A stretch of 64,000 nucleotides of DNA from an uncultured Clostridia bacterium (GTDB taxonomy: Bacteria > Bacillota > Clostridia > Oscillospirales > Acutalibacteraceae), in assembly GCA_937880805.1 (NCBI GenBank), contig CALGRR010000131.1, positions 43,437 to 107,436 of the forward strand. The letters are read 5' to 3'. Both the position numbers and the translations under genes were made by a program. The notes under the pieces were generated by a model. The model saw only the letters and a list, made by a program, of their open reading frames with translations. It searched no databases and had not been told where the DNA came from. Each line of letters starts with the position of its first letter. The stretch's first letter is position 1. Below are positions 17,635-26,208 of this stretch, piece after piece.

Positions 17635-18912
17635 ATGGAAGAATTAGCGATAAGAGTTGAAAATGTTTCAAAGGAATACCGCCTCGGTGCTATCGGCGGT
17701 GCAACGCTTAAAGGTGAAATCCAGTCAAAGCTCGCAAAATTACGTCACAAAGAAGACCCTAACTTAAAAATCGGCGAGAAAGCATATGATAAGAATGAGC
17801 GTTTTCTTGCACTCAATGATTTATCTTTTGACATCAAAAAAGGTGAAACAGTCGGTATTATCGGCAGAAACGGTGCGGGTAAATCAACTATTCTCAAATT
17901 GATTTGTCGTGTTACTGCACCCACCAAGGGCAATATCTATCTCAACGGCAGAATAACAAGTATGCTTGAAGTTGGAACAGGATTCCACCCCGAGCTTACG
18001 GGCAGAGAAAATGTTTATCTCAACGGTGCCATTCTTGGTATGACAAAATCCGAAATCAGCAAAAAATTTGATGAAATCGTTGAGTTTTCCGAAGTCGGTC
18101 AATTCATTGACACACCCGTAAAAAGATATTCAAGCGGTATGAAGGTCAAGCTTGCATTTGCAGTTGCATCGCATCTTGACAGTGAAATTATGATTATGGA
18201 CGAAGTCCTCGCTGTCGGTGATGTTGCTTTCCAGAATAAATGCATCGACAGAATGAAGAAGGTTGCCGAAGAAGAAGGACGAACTATCCTTTATGTAAGC
18301 CACAATATGTCTACCGTAAAAAAACTTTGTGACCGTTGTATTGTTCTTTCTCATGGTCAGGTTGCTTTTGAAGGTGACACAGATCAAGCTATTGCGGTTT
18401 ATATGAAAGATGATTTTAATGATACCGTGTATTTTGACACCAGAGATTTCCAAAGAAACTCAAAATGCAATTTGCGACATCTTATAGATGGGTTCAAACT
18501 TCTCGATGCTGAATCAAACCACTTCTATTACGGAGACAAATTTCGTTTCCGTATGGATTGGCACTGTAGCAATGCAACTGATAGAATCAAAATGAAAATT
18601 GTTGTTTCAGGCAGTGATACTGAAGGTGTTGGTGTTATCTATGCGGGAAACTTGAAGCATACCGAAGGAAATAATCAGACCGAGTTTTTATTTGATACGA
18701 AATACTTTATGCCTGGCCGTTATACACTCCATTTTAAGCTCTATGATGAAGATTATATAGGAAATGCTGCATATTACGATCAGTGTCCAGGCATACGCTT
18801 CAACATTGAGCATAACGACTGCGATATTCACCTCAAGCACTGGTTCAAAGACTGGGGTAGTGCAGTTTTACCCTGCATAGAACAAATCAACGGAGATGAT
18901 AAAAATGTATGA
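17635..18912 (+). CDS. ABC exporter ATPase with C-terminal Wzt-like domain (TagH/Wzt)
   Basis: 425-residue ATPase partner of the permease. Residues 1-260 form the nucleotide-binding domain: Walker A GRNGAGKST, signature YSSGMKVKL and Walker B IMIMDEVLAVGD. After about residue 265 a beta-rich domain (DRIKMKIVVSGS, RYTLHFKLYDEDY) fits the Wzt C-terminal carbohydrate-binding fold that recognises the finished chain end. A GTG at 17623 is possible, but the ATG at 17635 lies 6 bases after GAGGTG and gives the usual MEELAIRVENVSKEY start. The chain-recognition domain suggests export of complete polymers, a different logic from the Wzy-like gene at 4309. Confidence 0.9.
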   Translation: MEELAIRVENVSKEYRLGAIGGATLKGEIQSKLAKLRHKEDPNLKIGEKAYDKNERFLALNDLSFDIKKGETVGIIGRNGAGKSTILKLICRVTAPTKGNIYLNGRITSMLEVGTGFHPELTGRENVYLNGAILGMTKSEISKKFDEIVEFSEVGQFIDTPVKRYSSGMKVKLAFAVASHLDSEIMIMDEVLAVGDVAFQNKCIDRMKKVAEEEGRTILYVSHNMSTVKKLCDRCIVLSHGQVAFEGDTDQAIAVYMKDDFNDTVYFDTRDFQRNSKCNLRHLIDGFKLLDAESNHFYYGDKFRFRMDWHCSNATDRIKMKIVVSGSDTEGVGVIYAGNLKHTEGNNQTEFLFDTKYFMPGRYTLHFKLYDEDYIGNAAYYDQCPGIRFNIEHNDCDIHLKHWFKDWGSAVLPCIEQINGDDKNV

Positions 18913-19951
18913 TTTTAAAGGCGAAACTTTACTTATAACCGGCGGTACGGGTTCATTCGGCAATGCGGTTCTCAACCGCTTTCTTAAAACAGATATAAAG
19001 GAAATCCGTGTTTTCTCGCGTGACGAGAAAAAACAGGATGATATGCGTCACGAATTTCAGGCAAAGATGCCCGAAGTTGCTGATAAAATCAAATTTTACA
19101 TAGGCGATGTGCGAAATATTGACTCGCTCCGAGGTGCAATGGTGGGCGTTGACTATGTTTTCCACGCTGCTGCACTCAAGCAGGTTCCTTCCTGCGAATT
19201 CTTCCCCATGGAAGCTGTTAAAACAAATGTTATCGGAACAGATAATGTTCTGACCGCCGCAGTTGATGCAGGGGTTAAATCCGTTATCTGCCTTTCAACA
19301 GACAAGGCTGCATACCCTATCAACGCTATGGGTATAACAAAAGCTCTTGAAGAAAGAGTTGCAACTGCAAAGGCAAGAAATGTTGACCCCGAAAAGACTA
19401 AAATCTGCTGCACCCGCTACGGCAACGTGCTCTGCAGCAGAGGTTCAGTTGTACCCCTCTGGATTGACCAGATTAAAAACGGACAGCCCATCACGATAAC
19501 AAATCCCGATATGACACGCTTCATTATGTCGCTCGAAGAAGCCGTTGACCTTGTTCTCTTTGCGTTCAAGGAGTGCGAAAGCGGTGATATCTTTGTTCGC
19601 AAAGCACCTGCCTGCACAATTCAGACTCAGGCAGAGGCAGTTTGTGAACTTTTCGGCGGCAAGAAAGAGGATATCAAGATTATCGGCATTCGCCACGGCG
19701 AAAAGATGTATGAAACTCTTCTCACCAACGAAGAATGTGCAAAGGCAGAAGATATGGGTGACTTCTTCCGCGTTCACGCTGACAACAGAAGCCTTAACTA
19801 CGACAAATATTTTTCAGACGGCGATGTGAAGCGTGCAGAACTTACAGAATTTAACAGCAGCAACACAAAGCTTCTGAACGTTGAAGAGGTCAAAGAAAAG
19901 CTTCTCGAACTCAGCTATATCAGAGAAAGACTTGAGGAGTTTAATTCATAA
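18905..19951 (+). CDS. capE: UDP-GlcNAc 4,6-dehydratase/5-epimerase (CapE/FnlA-like)
   Basis: First enzyme of UDP-N-acetyl-L-fucosamine synthesis: converts UDP-GlcNAc to a 4-keto-6-deoxy-L-hexosamine. The 348-residue SDR shows GGTGSFGNAVLNRF, SRDEKKQDDMRHEF, FHAAALKQVPSCEFFP and STDKAAYPINAMGITK, where Met replaces the usual Tyr of YxxxK, as in the CapE branch. RYGNVLCSRGSVVPLW is the sugar-binding segment. The ATG at 18905 is chosen because CGGAG sits 9 bases upstream; an ATG at 18896 would abut that site. The start overlaps the end of the exporter ATPase gene by 8 bases. Confidence 0.92.
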   Translation: MYDFKGETLLITGGTGSFGNAVLNRFLKTDIKEIRVFSRDEKKQDDMRHEFQAKMPEVADKIKFYIGDVRNIDSLRGAMVGVDYVFHAAALKQVPSCEFFPMEAVKTNVIGTDNVLTAAVDAGVKSVICLSTDKAAYPINAMGITKALEERVATAKARNVDPEKTKICCTRYGNVLCSRGSVVPLWIDQIKNGQPITITNPDMTRFIMSLEEAVDLVLFAFKECESGDIFVRKAPACTIQTQAEAVCELFGGKKEDIKIIGIRHGEKMYETLLTNEECAKAEDMGDFFRVHADNRSLNYDKYFSDGDVKRAELTEFNSSNTKLLNVEEVKEKLLELSYIRERLEEFNS

Positions 19952-19960
19952 GGTGATTTT

Positions 19961-21130
19961 ATGAAATATAATGTGAATTTTAAGAATAACGGCAAGCTGA
20001 AATTACTTATAATTGTAGGCACAAGACCCGAAATCATAAGGCTTTCAGAGGTTATCAAGAAGTGCCGCAAGCATTTTGACTGCATTCTTGCACACACAGG
20101 TCAGAATTACGACTATACCCTAAACGGTATTTTCTTTGATGACCTGAACCTCGATGTGCCCGACGTCTATCTCAACTGTGTTGGCGAAAATCTCGGACAG
20201 ACTGTCGGCAACATCATCGCATCTTCCTATGAACTTATGGATGAAATCAAGCCCGATGCGCTTCTCATTCTCGGTGACACCAACAGCTGTCTTTCGGCTA
20301 TAAGTGCAAAAAGACTTCATATTCCCATTTTCCATATGGAAGCAGGCAACCGTTGCAAGGATGAATGCCTGCCCGAAGAGACCAACAGAAGAATTGTTGA
20401 CATCATTTCCGACGTCAATATTGCATATTCCGAGCATGCAAGAAGGTACCTTGCAGAATGCGGTATGCCCAAAGAAAGAACCTATGTTTCGGGTTCACCT
20501 ATGGCAGAGGTGCTCAACGCAAATATTGATAAAATTCTTAACAGCGATATTCTTTCAAAGCTCGGTCTTGAAGAGAAAAAATATATTCTGCTTTCAGCAC
20601 ACAGAGAAGAAAATATCGATACAGAAAAGAATTTCCGCTCGCTGTTCAACGCATTGAACTCGCTTGCAGAAAAATACGATATGCCTGTTCTCTATTCGTG
20701 CCATCCCCGTTCAAGAAAAAGACTCGAGAACTCTGATATTGTGCTTGATAAGAGAATCATTATGCACGAGCCTCTCGGTTTTTCGGATTATAACCGACTT
20801 CAGATGAGTGCTTTCGCAGTTGTTTCAGACAGCGGTACTCTCCCCGAAGAGAGCAGTTTTTATCTGAGCATCGGCAGACCCTTCCCCGCGGTCTGCATAA
20901 GAACATCAACGGAGCGTCCCGAAGCGTTGGACAAGGGTTGTTTTGTTCTTGCGGGCATTGATGAAAACGGTCTGCTTCAGGCGGTTGAAACCGCAGTTGA
21001 ACTTGCGTGCGATAAAAATTCTGCAATTCCCGTTCCCGATTATACAGACAAAAATGTTTCCGATAAAATCGTAAGGCTCATTCAGAGCTATACGGGAATA
21101 GTCAATAAAATGGTTTGGAGAAAATTCTGA
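19961..21130 (+). CDS. capG: UDP-HexNAc 2-epimerase (CapG/FnlC-like)
   Basis: Predicted last step of UDP-L-FucNAc synthesis, C2 epimerisation of the L-talo intermediate. The 389-residue protein has the GT-B-like epimerase fold of WecB: VGTRPEIIRLSEVI, HTGQNYDYTLN, HMEAGNRCKDECLPEETNRR, SAHREENIDTEKNF and the UDP-binding SDSGTLPEESSF. Plain UDP-GlcNAc/ManNAc epimerases look very similar, so the CapG assignment rests on its position between CapE and CapF. Ribosome site AAGGTGA; 9 bases after capE. Confidence 0.9.
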   Translation: MKYNVNFKNNGKLKLLIIVGTRPEIIRLSEVIKKCRKHFDCILAHTGQNYDYTLNGIFFDDLNLDVPDVYLNCVGENLGQTVGNIIASSYELMDEIKPDALLILGDTNSCLSAISAKRLHIPIFHMEAGNRCKDECLPEETNRRIVDIISDVNIAYSEHARRYLAECGMPKERTYVSGSPMAEVLNANIDKILNSDILSKLGLEEKKYILLSAHREENIDTEKNFRSLFNALNSLAEKYDMPVLYSCHPRSRKRLENSDIVLDKRIIMHEPLGFSDYNRLQMSAFAVVSDSGTLPEESSFYLSIGRPFPAVCIRTSTERPEALDKGCFVLAGIDENGLLQAVETAVELACDKNSAIPVPDYTDKNVSDKIVRLIQSYTGIVNKMVWRKF

Positions 21131-22290
21131 TGAATATTCTTATTACTGGTGCAAAGGGATTTGCAGGCAGAAATCTTGTTGCAAATCTTTACACAATAAA
21201 AGACGGTAAAAACAAAACCCGTCCCGAAATTCAGATTGATGAAATTTTTGAATACGATATTGATTCAACTGCAGAGGAACTCAGGGAATACTGCTCAAAG
21301 GCAGATTTCGTTTTTCACCTTGCGGGCATAAACAGACCCAAGGAAGCATGCGAATTTTCGGGCAATTACGGCATTCTCGGCGTTGTTCTCAACGAACTGA
21401 AGGCTTGCAAAAGCAAAGCCCCCGTTATGCTCTCATCATCGGTGCAGGCTACCCTTGAAGGCAGGTTTGCAGGCTCTGAATACGGCAAAAGCAAGCTCGA
21501 AGCCGAGAATATGCTCTTTGATTACGAAAAAGAAACGGGCGCAAAGGCTCTTGTTTACCGTCTGCCGAACCTTTTCGGCAAGTGGTGCAGACCCAACTAC
21601 AATTCAGCGATTGCTACTTTCTGTAACAACATTGCAAAGGATTTGCCCATAACCGTCAATGACCCCAAAGTTGAGCTTGAACTTCTCTACATTGATGATT
21701 TTGTTGATGAAATGCTAAATGCCCTTGAAGGCAGAGAAACAAAAAACGGCAATTTCTGTGCTTTCCCCATAACCCATAAGGTTACTCTCGGTGAAATTGT
21801 GGAGCTTTTAGAAAGCTTTAAAGCACAGAGTCAGACTCTTGTTATGCCCGAAATTCCGTATAACTCATTCGCAAAGAAGCTTTATTCAACATATCTTTCG
21901 TATCTTCCCGAAGAAAAGGTAAGCATCCCTCTTAAAATGAACAGCGATGCAAGAGGAAGCTTCACCGAAATTTTAAAGACTGCAAACTGCGGTCAGTTTT
22001 CGGTTAACGTAAGCAACCCGGGAATAACTAAAGGTCAGCATTGGCATAACACAAAGTGGGAATTTTTCATTGTTGTTTCCGGCACGGCACTCATTCAGCA
22101 AAGAGAAATCGGCACGGATAAGGTGCTTGAATTCCGTGTTTCAGGCGATAAACCTGAGGCCGTGCATATGCTTCCGGGCTTCACTCACAACATTATCAAT
22201 CTTTCCGAAACGGAAAATCTCGTAACGCTTATGTGGGCAAACGAACAGTTTGACCCCAATAAACCTGATACATTTTTTGAAGTGGTGTAA
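21130..22290 (+). CDS. capF: UDP-2-acetamido-2,6-dideoxy-L-talose synthase (CapF/FnlB-like)
   Basis: Bifunctional enzyme of the FucNAc route: an N-terminal SDR (ILITGAKGFAGRNL, residues 1 to about 245) reduces the 4-keto sugar, and a C-terminal cupin (about 265-386) assists epimerisation. The cupin metal ligands are visible in GITKGQHWHNTKWEFF and the conserved AVHMLPGFTHNIIN. YGKSKLEAE supplies the catalytic Tyr/Lys. The ATG at 21130 overlaps the previous TGA (TGATG); an earlier in-frame ATG at 21115 would place the GGAG site inside the gene and is rejected. Together capE, capG and capF strongly predict L-FucNAc in the polymer. Confidence 0.92.
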   Translation: MNILITGAKGFAGRNLVANLYTIKDGKNKTRPEIQIDEIFEYDIDSTAEELREYCSKADFVFHLAGINRPKEACEFSGNYGILGVVLNELKACKSKAPVMLSSSVQATLEGRFAGSEYGKSKLEAENMLFDYEKETGAKALVYRLPNLFGKWCRPNYNSAIATFCNNIAKDLPITVNDPKVELELLYIDDFVDEMLNALEGRETKNGNFCAFPITHKVTLGEIVELLESFKAQSQTLVMPEIPYNSFAKKLYSTYLSYLPEEKVSIPLKMNSDARGSFTEILKTANCGQFSVNVSNPGITKGQHWHNTKWEFFIVVSGTALIQQREIGTDKVLEFRVSGDKPEAVHMLPGFTHNIINLSETENLVTLMWANEQFDPNKPDTFFEVV

Positions 22291-22295
22291 TTTAA

Positions 22296-23534
22296 ATGGG
22301 TATTAAAAATGCCAAGTTAAGAGAACACGAAAAGATTTTGCTTGATATTCTTGCAAATAACCTTTTCAATACAGGGCGCAGGGTTGACCTCAATGAAGGT
22401 AATCTGAATGCGGTCTGGTGCGAAGCATACGCTCAAGCGGTTACTCTCATGGCATTTCACAACTCAAACGAAGAAATTCTCAAAAGCGAAAAATGCGGAT
22501 ATATCAGAAAAAAGCTGACTCAGACACTTGCCGATAACGCAAAGGTTGATTTTGAGCATATCCGTATATGCAATATAATGAAAAATGCAGGTATACCTTG
22601 CACAATTCTTAAAGGCTTTGCTTCCGCACTTTATTATCCCGACCCACTTATGCGTTCAATGGGCGATGTTGATTTTCTTGTTGATACAGATAACTTTGAA
22701 GAAGCTAACAAAATACTTTCTGAAAACGGATATGAGGCAACGGGAAAAAGCCACGATGTGCACGATGTGTTTCTTGGCAGAGTGTGCCGATGCGAAATGC
22801 ATTTTCAGCCCTCGGGTATACCCAAAGGCAAGGCGGGAGTAAAGGTAAGAAAATATCTTTCGCATCTTCTTGAAGAATCCGAAACAGTAAAAACTGAGCT
22901 CGGAGATTTAACCGTGCCGTCAACCTACCACCACGGACTGATTATTCTGCTTCATATGTGCCACCACCTGACGGGTGACGGCTTGGGACTCAGGCATCTT
23001 TGTGACTGGGCGGTGTTCCTGAATAAAATCGGCGAAGAAAAGTTTCTTGAATTGTTTGAAAAAACATTTAAGGATATTGGTCTTTGGGAATTTGCAAAAA
23101 TTATGACATTGATTTCAAGCGAATATCTCGGTTTACCGGATATGAACTTTGCGAAAAATGCCGATAAAAAGCTTGCAGACTATATTCTGATTGATATTAT
23201 TATCGGTGGCAACTTCGGGCAGAAAAATGCCGACAGAAGCCACGAAAGTCTTTTGATTTCGAGCAAAAACGAAAAAGACGTCCATATGCTAAAACAGTTT
23301 TTTATTTCTGCCAACAGCATTGTTTATAAAAACTGGAAATCGGCAAGAAAACACAAAATTCTTCTCCCCTTCGGCTGGATTTTCTTCGGCGGAAGATATA
23401 TAATCCGTTCAATTCTCGGAAAACGCCCCAAAATCCGCCCGCAGAAGGTTGCAAAAGAAGCCTCCGAAAGAATGGATATTTATTCAGAGCTCAAACTTTT
23501 TGGAAACACAATAAAAAGATCCGATTCACCATAA
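22296..23534 (+). CDS. Uncharacterised nucleotidyltransferase-fold protein (NTP_transf_5-like)
   Basis: 412-residue cytoplasmic protein of the uncharacterised nucleotidyltransferase family. The minimal nucleotidyltransferase core is ILKGFASALYYPDPLMRSMGDVDFLV at about 100-125, with the metal-binding D-x-D in GDVDFLV. A conserved CEMHFQPSG strand and a helical half with HHGLIILLHMCHHLTGDGLGLRHLCDW follow. Family members often occur beside polysaccharide genes and PqqD-like proteins, as here, but no reaction is established. The ribosome site is poor. The stop codon lies inside a strong bidirectional terminator, so this is the last gene of the + strand locus. Confidence 0.78.
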   Translation: MGIKNAKLREHEKILLDILANNLFNTGRRVDLNEGNLNAVWCEAYAQAVTLMAFHNSNEEILKSEKCGYIRKKLTQTLADNAKVDFEHIRICNIMKNAGIPCTILKGFASALYYPDPLMRSMGDVDFLVDTDNFEEANKILSENGYEATGKSHDVHDVFLGRVCRCEMHFQPSGIPKGKAGVKVRKYLSHLLEESETVKTELGDLTVPSTYHHGLIILLHMCHHLTGDGLGLRHLCDWAVFLNKIGEEKFLELFEKTFKDIGLWEFAKIMTLISSEYLGLPDMNFAKNADKKLADYILIDIIIGGNFGQKNADRSHESLLISSKNEKDVHMLKQFFISANSIVYKNWKSARKHKILLPFGWIFFGGRYIIRSILGKRPKIRPQKVAKEASERMDIYSELKLFGNTIKRSDSP

Positions 23535-23555
23535 AAAGTGAATCGGATCTTTTTA
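23513..23555. terminator. Bidirectional intrinsic terminator
   Basis: AAAAAGATCCGATTCAC and GTGAATCGGATCTTTTT form a 17-bp perfect stem with an 8-base loop and A/T tails on both sides. It ends the plus-strand polysaccharide operon and the convergent minus-strand LCP-epimerase-PqqD operon. It overlaps the last codons of the nucleotidyltransferase-like gene and the 3' end of the PqqD-like gene. Confidence 0.93.
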
Positions 23556-23825
23556 TTTCATCAAACCGTTTTCAATAAGCTGCATAATAAAATCTTTCAA
23601 ATCAGCCTCTGCTTCTTCCTTTGAAACCTCATAATTCTTAAGCATTGCATCGAGCAATTCATCAAAGGATTTTTCGTTCTGAAGCTCTTCCCAGAGGAAT
23701 TTGCTGACGGGATTGAGAATGATTATGTTTGTTCCGCACGAGGAATCAACGGGCACAGCGATAAATTCGCCTGCAATTTCTCTTACAACATATCCTTGCC
23801 TTATACTGTATTTCTTATTTTCCAT
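23553..23825 (-). CDS. PqqD family protein (RRE-like)
   Basis: 90-residue PqqD-like winged-helix protein. NIIILNPVSKFLWEEL is the family core (a buried helix after the hydrophobic beta strand), followed by FDELLDAMLKNYEVSKEEAEADLKDFI. PqqD domains bind peptide precursors in RiPP pathways, but no radical SAM enzyme or precursor peptide is nearby. In this setting, with a nucleotidyltransferase-fold partner across the terminator, its client is unknown. The ATG at 23825 follows TTGGAGAG; a longer in-frame start exists but lacks a ribosome site. It is third in the LCP operon, 14 bases after the epimerase gene. Confidence 0.85.
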   Translation of the reverse strand: MENKKYSIRQGYVVREIAGEFIAVPVDSSCGTNIIILNPVSKFLWEELQNEKSFDELLDAMLKNYEVSKEEAEADLKDFIMQLIENGLMK

Positions 23826-23839
23826 AATATCTCTCCAAA

Positions 23840-24916
23840 TTACATATAGAATTCTTTGTACCACTCTGCAAATTTGCGGAGTCCTTCACGGAGTGAGGTT
23901 GAAGGCTTGAAACCGAAATCTCTTTCAAGTGCTGATGTGTCTGCATATGTAACGGGCACATCGCCTGCCTGCATGGGAACAAGCTGTTTATGAGCTTCAA
24001 AATCATAATCGGCAGGCAAAACCCCTGCACGGATAAGCTCCTGCTGAAGAATATCAACAAAATCAAGAAGATTTTCGGGGCTGTTATTGCCTATGTTATA
24101 AACTCGGTAGGGCGGAACGGGAAGTCCGTCCTCACCGTTTTCTTTTTCGGGTGCACACTGCATAACTCTCTTTACACCCTCAACAATATCATCAACATAG
24201 GTGAAATCCCTCTTGCAGTTGCCGAAATTGAAAATCTGAATATTTTCCCCTGCCCTGAGCTTATTTGTGAAGCCGAAATATGCCATATCGGGTCTGCCCG
24301 CAGGACCGTAAACAGTAAAGAAACGAAGACCCGTTGAGGGGATATTATAAAGCTTTGAATAGGAATGAGCCATAAGCTCATTGCTCTTTTTTGTTGCCGC
24401 ATAAAGGCTGACGGGATTATCAACCTTATCATCGGTGCTGTAGGGAATCTTCTTGTTTGAGCCGTAAACACTCGATGATGAAGCATAAACAAGATGCTCA
24501 ACGGTATGATTACGGCAAGCCTCAAGGATATTGTAAAATCCGATGATATTGCTTTCAATATAGACATCGGGATTTGTTATTGAATAACGCACGCCTGCCT
24601 GAGCTGCGAGGTTGACAACAACATCAAAGCCGTATTCTTCAAAGCATTCATCAATGAGTTTTCTGTCGGCAATATTGCCTTTGATGAAAACAAACTGACT
24701 GCCGTTAAAGCTTTTCTGAGCTGCCAGAGTCATTATTTCGGCAAGTCTGTGCTTCTTGATTGAAACATCATAATAATCATTCATATTATCAATGCCGATT
24801 ATTTTTATTCTGTCCACGGTGCGTAAAAGCTCCGTAACAAGGTTTGAGCCTATAAAACCTGCCGCACCTGTAACAAGCACGGTTTTGCCGCTGAGATTAA
24901 CATTCTGTTCTAACAT
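23840..24916 (-). CDS. UDP-glucuronate 4-epimerase-like SDR (CapI-like)
   Basis: 358-residue extended SDR predicted to interconvert UDP-GlcA and UDP-GalA. VTGAAGFIGSNLVTELL is the NAD loop; IIGIDNMNDYYDVSIKKHRL is the hallmark of the UDP-glucuronate epimerase (CapI) group; SSSSVYGSNKKIPYS and LYAATKKSNE give the catalytic Ser, Tyr and Lys; GLRFFTVYGPAGRPDMA is the substrate region. No UDP-glucose dehydrogenase is in the window, so the donor must come from elsewhere. It sits 8 bases after the LCP gene on the same strand. Confidence 0.89.
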   Translation of the reverse strand: MLEQNVNLSGKTVLVTGAAGFIGSNLVTELLRTVDRIKIIGIDNMNDYYDVSIKKHRLAEIMTLAAQKSFNGSQFVFIKGNIADRKLIDECFEEYGFDVVVNLAAQAGVRYSITNPDVYIESNIIGFYNILEACRNHTVEHLVYASSSSVYGSNKKIPYSTDDKVDNPVSLYAATKKSNELMAHSYSKLYNIPSTGLRFFTVYGPAGRPDMAYFGFTNKLRAGENIQIFNFGNCKRDFTYVDDIVEGVKRVMQCAPEKENGEDGLPVPPYRVYNIGNNSPENLLDFVDILQQELIRAGVLPADYDFEAHKQLVPMQAGDVPVTYADTSALERDFGFKPSTSLREGLRKFAEWYKEFYM

Positions 24917-24924
24917 ATTCTACC

Positions 24925-26079
24925 TCATCCGTAAATTATCTTATTTACTCTTCTTGCGGCATCATCAATATCAAACGATACAATCGCCATTCCGTTATAG
25001 TATTTATAGGTATATGCATCATTGAAGGGCACATTATGCGATTCCATATCAAGTCCGCTTCTCATTGCATCCGATGCAACATTGCCTATAACGGAGGTGA
25101 GCTCCGAAAGGCTGATATTAGTTTTAACAAGTCCGAATGCAAAGTTGGTCAAATCATATATTTCAGAAAGGCTCTTCTCTTTGACTATCTTTTTGGCAAG
25201 AGTTTCAATTACATTTCTCTGCCTTGCTGTTCGCTTGAAGTCACTGTCTATCTTACGGATTCTCATATAAGCAAGTGCTCTGTCGCCGTTGAAATAATTC
25301 GGGCCTACATTGTATTTAACCGCACCGCCGCTGTAGTTCGTAAGATAATCAACCTCTTTCTGCGTAAGGCTGATTGTGACGCCGCCTGCTTTGTCAACAA
25401 AATCGGTAACACCGTTGAAATCAACAACAACAAATCTCTGAATATCAAGATTAAGAAGCTGGTTAACCGTATTGATACAAAGACCCACGCCGTCAAACGA
25501 ATAAGCCGCATTGATTCTGTTCCAGCCTCTGCCCTCAATGGGAACAAGCGAATCTCGGAGAATTGAAATCATTTTGATTTCGCCCGTTTTTTTGTTATAT
25601 GAAACAACTATCAGGGCATCGCTTCTGCCCCTTTCTTTTGTTACATCTCTTGAATCCGTTCCGATAACAAGGATATTTTCAATATTCGGGTCTTTCTTTT
25701 CCACCTTATAAATCGGTGTTTTTCCGTAAACGCTCTTTACATTCTCGTTTCTGCCAAAGGATGCATTTCTGTCGAGCCCGTCATCTGCGGAAGTGCCGTT
25801 TCCGCCCTTATTGATATTATTCGGGAGAGTTTCAAGATCTCTGCCCACATCCTCTTCACGGAGAGTTACATTTGCCCATTCATCGGGCTGCGGATCTTGC
25901 TCGGGAACAACATATTCATCGCTTCTCTCAACAATATCCACCTCTTCATAGGCATTGTTGTTATAGCTGATTATCAGCGGCAGCGTAATGCCCGCAACCG
26001 TGCCGATTATAAGCACAAGAGGAATCAGCAGAAGTAATATCAGTATTCTTTTTTTCTTTGATTTCTTTTCTTTTTCCAT
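24925..26079 (-). CDS. LCP family glycopolymer transferase (LytR-CpsA-Psr)
   Basis: 384-residue membrane-anchored enzyme predicted to move lipid-linked glycopolymer onto peptidoglycan. A Lys-rich cytoplasmic start is followed by one membrane span (ILILLLLIPLVLIIGTVAGI, residues 10-30), an acidic linker, and the extracellular LCP domain with the phosphate-binding residues in VIGTDSRDVTKERGRSDAL, DSLVPIEGRGWNRINAAYSFDG-type segment and AYMRIRKIDSDFKRTARQR. The ATG at 26079 follows AGGTG and begins MEKEKKSKKK. Its place beside the polysaccharide locus suggests it attaches that polymer to the wall. Confidence 0.92.
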   Translation of the reverse strand: MEKEKKSKKKRILILLLLIPLVLIIGTVAGITLPLIISYNNNAYEEVDIVERSDEYVVPEQDPQPDEWANVTLREEDVGRDLETLPNNINKGGNGTSADDGLDRNASFGRNENVKSVYGKTPIYKVEKKDPNIENILVIGTDSRDVTKERGRSDALIVVSYNKKTGEIKMISILRDSLVPIEGRGWNRINAAYSFDGVGLCINTVNQLLNLDIQRFVVVDFNGVTDFVDKAGGVTISLTQKEVDYLTNYSGGAVKYNVGPNYFNGDRALAYMRIRKIDSDFKRTARQRNVIETLAKKIVKEKSLSEIYDLTNFAFGLVKTNISLSELTSVIGNVASDAMRSGLDMESHNVPFNDAYTYKYYNGMAIVSFDIDDAARRVNKIIYG

Positions 26080-26119
26080 AAAAACACCTGATTCGATATT
26101 AATTTCACCATTACGGTAT

Positions 26120-26148
26120 ATTTTATCATAAAAATAATGAAAATACAA
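26120..26148 (-). promoter_or_regulatory. Promoter of the LCP-epimerase-PqqD operon
   Basis: On the minus strand, TTGTAT (26143-26148) and TAAAAT (26120-26125) are separated by 17 bases, about 40 bases before the LCP start. It fits a vegetative sigma-A promoter. Confidence 0.7.
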
Positions 26149-26171
26149 TAATTAAGAAGATTTAATAAAAA

Positions 26172-26205
26172 AATGCATTGTTATTTTTAAAACAACATTG
26201 CATTT
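26172..26205 (-). terminator. Probable terminator of the recombinase gene
   Basis: AATGCATTGTT and AACAACATTGCATT can pair with one bulge, followed on the minus strand by a run of T. It lies just after the recombinase stop. Confidence 0.6.
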
Positions 26206-26208
26206 TTA

